From positions 1-19,273 of the forward strand of contig LGRX02009856.1 of the NCBI GenBank assembly GCA_001247695.2: a stretch of DNA of 19,273 nucleotides, written 5' to 3'. The position numbers were made by a program, and so were the translations under genes. The stretch comes from Cymbomonas tetramitiformis. Its lineage: Eukaryota; Chlorophyta; Pyramimonadophyceae; Pyramimonadales; Pyramimonadaceae. This document shows, piece by piece, positions 16,338-19,273 of the stretch. The first letter of the stretch is position 1. Every line of letters starts with the position of its first letter. The notes under the pieces were generated by a model. That model was not told the origin of the DNA. It was given only the letters and a program-made list of their open reading frames with translations, and did not search any database.

Positions 16338-19204
16338 ATGCACCTTACATCAAAACACAGAATGGGTGGAATGGGCAGTCTCCAAGGGCTGGTGAGCTGT
16401 GCTATACTCTCTCTCGTATGTTTTGCTTTCACAGCGACAGCAAGCTCGGTGCTCTCGGAAGCCAAACGCCATGAAGACTGGATCATCAATCTTCGACGAG
16501 AGTTTCACAAGGTGCAAAGAATGCCGTATGCTTTTTCTGTAGTTTGGAGTCGCACAGCAAAGCTATTTCAGAATACTTTAACGTTGCAAAACGACTTTTT
16601 TAGTTTGATGCGTGCACCGTTTCCGCGATGCCGTAAGATATAATACTCGCTAACTGCTGGTCGCTTGACCTTACTCGCAGATTCCAGAGCTTGCGTACGA
16701 AGAGGTCTTGACGAGCAAGCTCGTACGGACAACTCTGGACGAGTTAGAGATACCCTATACCTACCCAGTGGCGATCACAGGTTCCCAATAATTGTTGACT
16801 TCTGTCGGTCGTTCGAGCCCAGTTGTGAAGCGCGACGGCCCATTTCGCGCCCTGCTATCACGTGTTTCTTCACATAGCCGTGCTCGTTTTTGCCGTACTA
16901 TCTCGCATAAGATTACCGTCACCGCGCATAAGAATGTCGTGGAGCGTGTGCTTTCACAACAGGTGTGGTCGGAATAATTCAAGGAGGCTTGCCTGGACCT
17001 TGCGTGGCGCTCAGAGCAGACTTCGACGCGCTGGTAACGTTTTCTTACACCGCATGAAAGCCCAGTCGCCAATCTTGAACCTTACGCTAATAAGTTTCTA
17101 TTGACGTAAGCGGATCCAGGGACGTAAACTGCTGTCCTGCCGAGTACCTCGTGCGCTTTCACTCGGAATGTCAACTTCAGAACTATAAGTATGTATATGT
17201 TATATATACATATATTTATATATATGTATAGAGAGAGAGTTGAAGTAGCTGTCAGTGGTAATAAAGTTCTCAAGATCTGCTTGGGGAAACGCAGCCTCTA
17301 ACCGAGCTGGTCGACGTGTCCTTCAAAAGTTCGCACCCTGGTGAGTGAGTTGCAAAACCCTTGGGCACTGCTGGTAAGAGCCTCGAAAGTCTTCGTTGAT
17401 CTTATTGGTGCGCCGACTTGTGCTGTAGTTGAATAGGACTGGCAGAAAGTATTTGAACACCGGGCAAAGCCGCGCACAGCTCGTCGTAGGCCCGCAGGCT
17501 CTCGCCGAGTTAGAGAGCGCTATCCGGCCCTCGACGTGCGGTGCGAGTATCAGCGTGGTGTAGTTTGTGCGCAGGGCGGATGCATGCCTGCGGGCACGAC
17601 GCCCATGCCGCCATGCTGCTTGGAGCGGCTCGCATCCTGAAGGTGAATCCTCTCCCCTCTCCTCTCACCCTCGCTCCCTTAGTATTCTATTATCCACCTG
17701 CACCGACGCGTCCTCTTCGTTCGTATCGTCGCGTCGCGGTTCGAGAAGCGCTTCCAGCCGCGCGTAAGAGACCGCCTTATCCGCGGGCTGAGGCTTCGCG
17801 CAAGGTCAGGAAGAGTGACGCTGGAGGGCGCCGGGGCGCGCGGGGAGCGCACGAATGGGCTTACTGGCGCCTTCTCGCGCAGGAGCACCAAGCCGAGCTG
17901 CAGGGCACGGTGCGCTTGATCTTCCAGCCGGCGGAGGAGGGCTCCGCCGGCGGCAAGCGCATGTTCGAGGAGGGAGCACTCGGCAACGCCGGGGTTATCT
18001 TCGGGCTCCACGTCACGCCTGGCTTCGGAGCCGGCCCTCTTCCGACCGGCCACGTCGAAACTCGCGCAGGTAGCTTCCACGTGGCCCTTCCACGTCATCT
18101 TTCAGGCAAGAAGCGACCGGCTCCTAAGACCAAGTTTCAAAGCGCGAGGCCCGTTTCCTCCTCGTCAGTGCTCAAGCGCACATAGCTGTCTTCGCAGCGT
18201 GCCCTTCTGCCTTTCGAGGGGCCCTGTCACCATCTGTCCGGTCCCCCTTGCGGAAGGACGGCGAGCTTCACTCCCCTCTGAAGGAAGTCCGCGGTGCAGG
18301 GACACTGATGGCCGCTTCCGGGCGATTTGCGGTGACCATCCACGGCTCCGGCGGGCATGCGGCCAAGCCCGATCTCACCGTTGACCCAGTGGTGGCTGGC
18401 TCTGCCGTGGTGACGGCACTGCAGACCATCGTGTCACGCCAGCTCAGCCCTCTGGAGGCTGGCGTGGTGTCGGTGACGAAGTTCAGCGCGGGCAACACCG
18501 ACAACGTGATCCCGCACGAAGTCACCCTCGGCGGAACCTTCCGCTCCCTCACGCAACCAGGCTGGGTGCGGATGAAACAGGTGCGTGCGCCACGTCTCGC
18601 ACGTCTCGGGCTTGACTTGATCTGCCAGCCGGCGGCACACTTCTCTCGCCGCTCCGTTGACAACTTGACTGGTGTAATCCATAAACGTGCATGAAGACAG
18701 AGCACAGCCACGGCCTACTTCTCCACACTTTTCTGCGAGGGTAGATATTGGGCGCTATACATGCTTCTCCAGTTCTTGTACCCGCCAAAGGGTGTGCGCT
18801 GCTGCGTCAGACAGCCTGCGGGGAGAGATGCAGGAGATCCAACGGCTGATCACCGCCACAGCTGCAGCCTACAAGTGCTCCGCCACGATTGACTTCAAGG
18901 AAGGTATCTTGCCTTACCACGTCCGCCACGCGGCCACTGCCTTTGTGTTGAAGCTGAAGTGGGCCTCGAGTGGGGCTCCCATAGCTTCTGCCGGGGTGGC
19001 GGCCTGTGCAGTGTACACGCTGCTGGTCCACCTGTGTGTCTACATCGAATAGGTCGGATATAAACCAGAGCGCACGGCTTGCAAGAGGGTATGCATGCCA
19101 TGGCTGCTGCAGGGGTTCCGATGAAGACGTCTCGAGGGGAGGACTACGCTGTTTACCCTTACCCTGCGACTGTGAACGACCCTGTGGCCACTGACTTCGC
19201 AGCG
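16338..19204 (+). CDS. M20D amidohydrolase, ILR1-like, secreted (partial, nine exons)
   Basis: Likely a zinc/manganese amidohydrolase of the ILR1/IAR3 family, whose plant members release auxin from amino-acid conjugates in the ER. Predicted exons: 16338-16511, 16681-16780, 16963-17033, 17295-17340, 17575-17642, 17883-18069, 18300-18580, 18834-18903 and 19137-19204. All join in phase to give 355 residues so far; the family is usually about 430-480, so the C-terminus lies beyond the window. The start has a strong context, GCCGCCATGC. A hydrophobic segment near residues 16-36 ending TATASS looks like a signal peptide. Motifs in order: [43 protein letters not shown] (metal Cys and His), FQPAEEG (Glu), GLHV (His), dimerisation domain [15 protein letters not shown] to AGNTDNVIP, and YPATVND. 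The last exon's acceptor is uncertain (19113 or 19137). True substrate unknown. Confidence 0.88.
17190..17240 (+). repeat. TA-rich simple repeat with a short GA run
   Basis: An alternating TATA/TATG stretch followed by AGAGAGAGAG, inside intron 3 (17034-17294) of the M20D gene. It is probably an ordinary microsatellite. Confidence 0.7.
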
Positions 19205-19273
19205 GTGCGGGACACTCCCTCTCACAGGCCTGTGACGGCCGCCCCCCATGAGCCCTGACTGCCTCCCACAGGC

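Noticed and set aside
17679..18098. Minus-strand frame of 139 codons opposite the M20D gene
   Set aside because: It is a GC-rich shadow of exon 6 and intron 5 with no motif of its own.
17541..18185. A single 214-codon ORF as an intronless hydrolase
   Set aside because: The middle and end of this frame are intron sequence. GT-AG junctions at 17643/17882 and 18070/18299 restore the conserved protein.

Overview
This is eukaryotic DNA. The window combines a tandem array of Ty3/gypsy LTR retrotransposons of the chromodomain type (about 1-14760) with the 5' part of a host gene that has many introns (16338 to beyond the right edge). The host gene encodes a secreted M20D amidohydrolase of the ILR1 type (auxin-amino-acid hydrolase family). 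GT-AG introns of 170-260 bp, a Kozak-type start and an ILR1-like protein suggest a plant-lineage or other algal eukaryote. I cannot name the species.

Retrotransposon array. The recurring unit is LTR - about 0.75 kb leader - gag - pol - about 1 kb 3'UTR - polypurine tract - LTR, all on the + strand. The window opens inside the leader of a decayed left unit, so its own 5' LTR lies off the left edge. This unit (1-6477) keeps the leader (1-about 600), a relic of the integrase C-terminus and chromodomain (about 2060-2450), a relic of reverse transcriptase (about 2500-2960) placed after it, and a well-preserved 3'UTR (5553-6477). A shared middle LTR (6478-about 7035) follows, then a nearly intact unit: leader, gag (7832-9223), pol (9175-13083), 3'UTR, polypurine tract and 3' LTR (14133-about 14760).

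How the intact element works. Gag and Pol are in different frames. A canonical -1 slippery heptamer, G GGA AAC (9169-9175), lies six bases before a stem-loop and joins them into one polyprotein. Pol has protease, RT, RNase H and integrase with its HHCC finger and exact D,D35E spacing. Just after the catalytic Glu the frame is cut by an 81-bp GT-AG segment (12273-12353) that behaves as a spliceosomal intron. Its removal restores the integrase C-terminus and the chromodomain. The frameshift signal and the intron are the two most notable findings: one transcript could give Gag, Gag-Pol ending at the integrase core, or full Gag-Pol with the chromodomain.

The leader and 3'UTR share a dispersed 22-bp repeat with hairpin potential. 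The U3 region of the LTRs carries several tandem repeats. The middle LTR has lost the TATA box and TGACGT motif that the 3' LTR keeps.

Host part. From about 14760 to 16337 I see no convincing gene, apart from a perfect 17-bp hairpin at 15620-15664. The M20D gene then runs through nine short exons whose phases all match. It is cut off by the right edge before its last conserved region.
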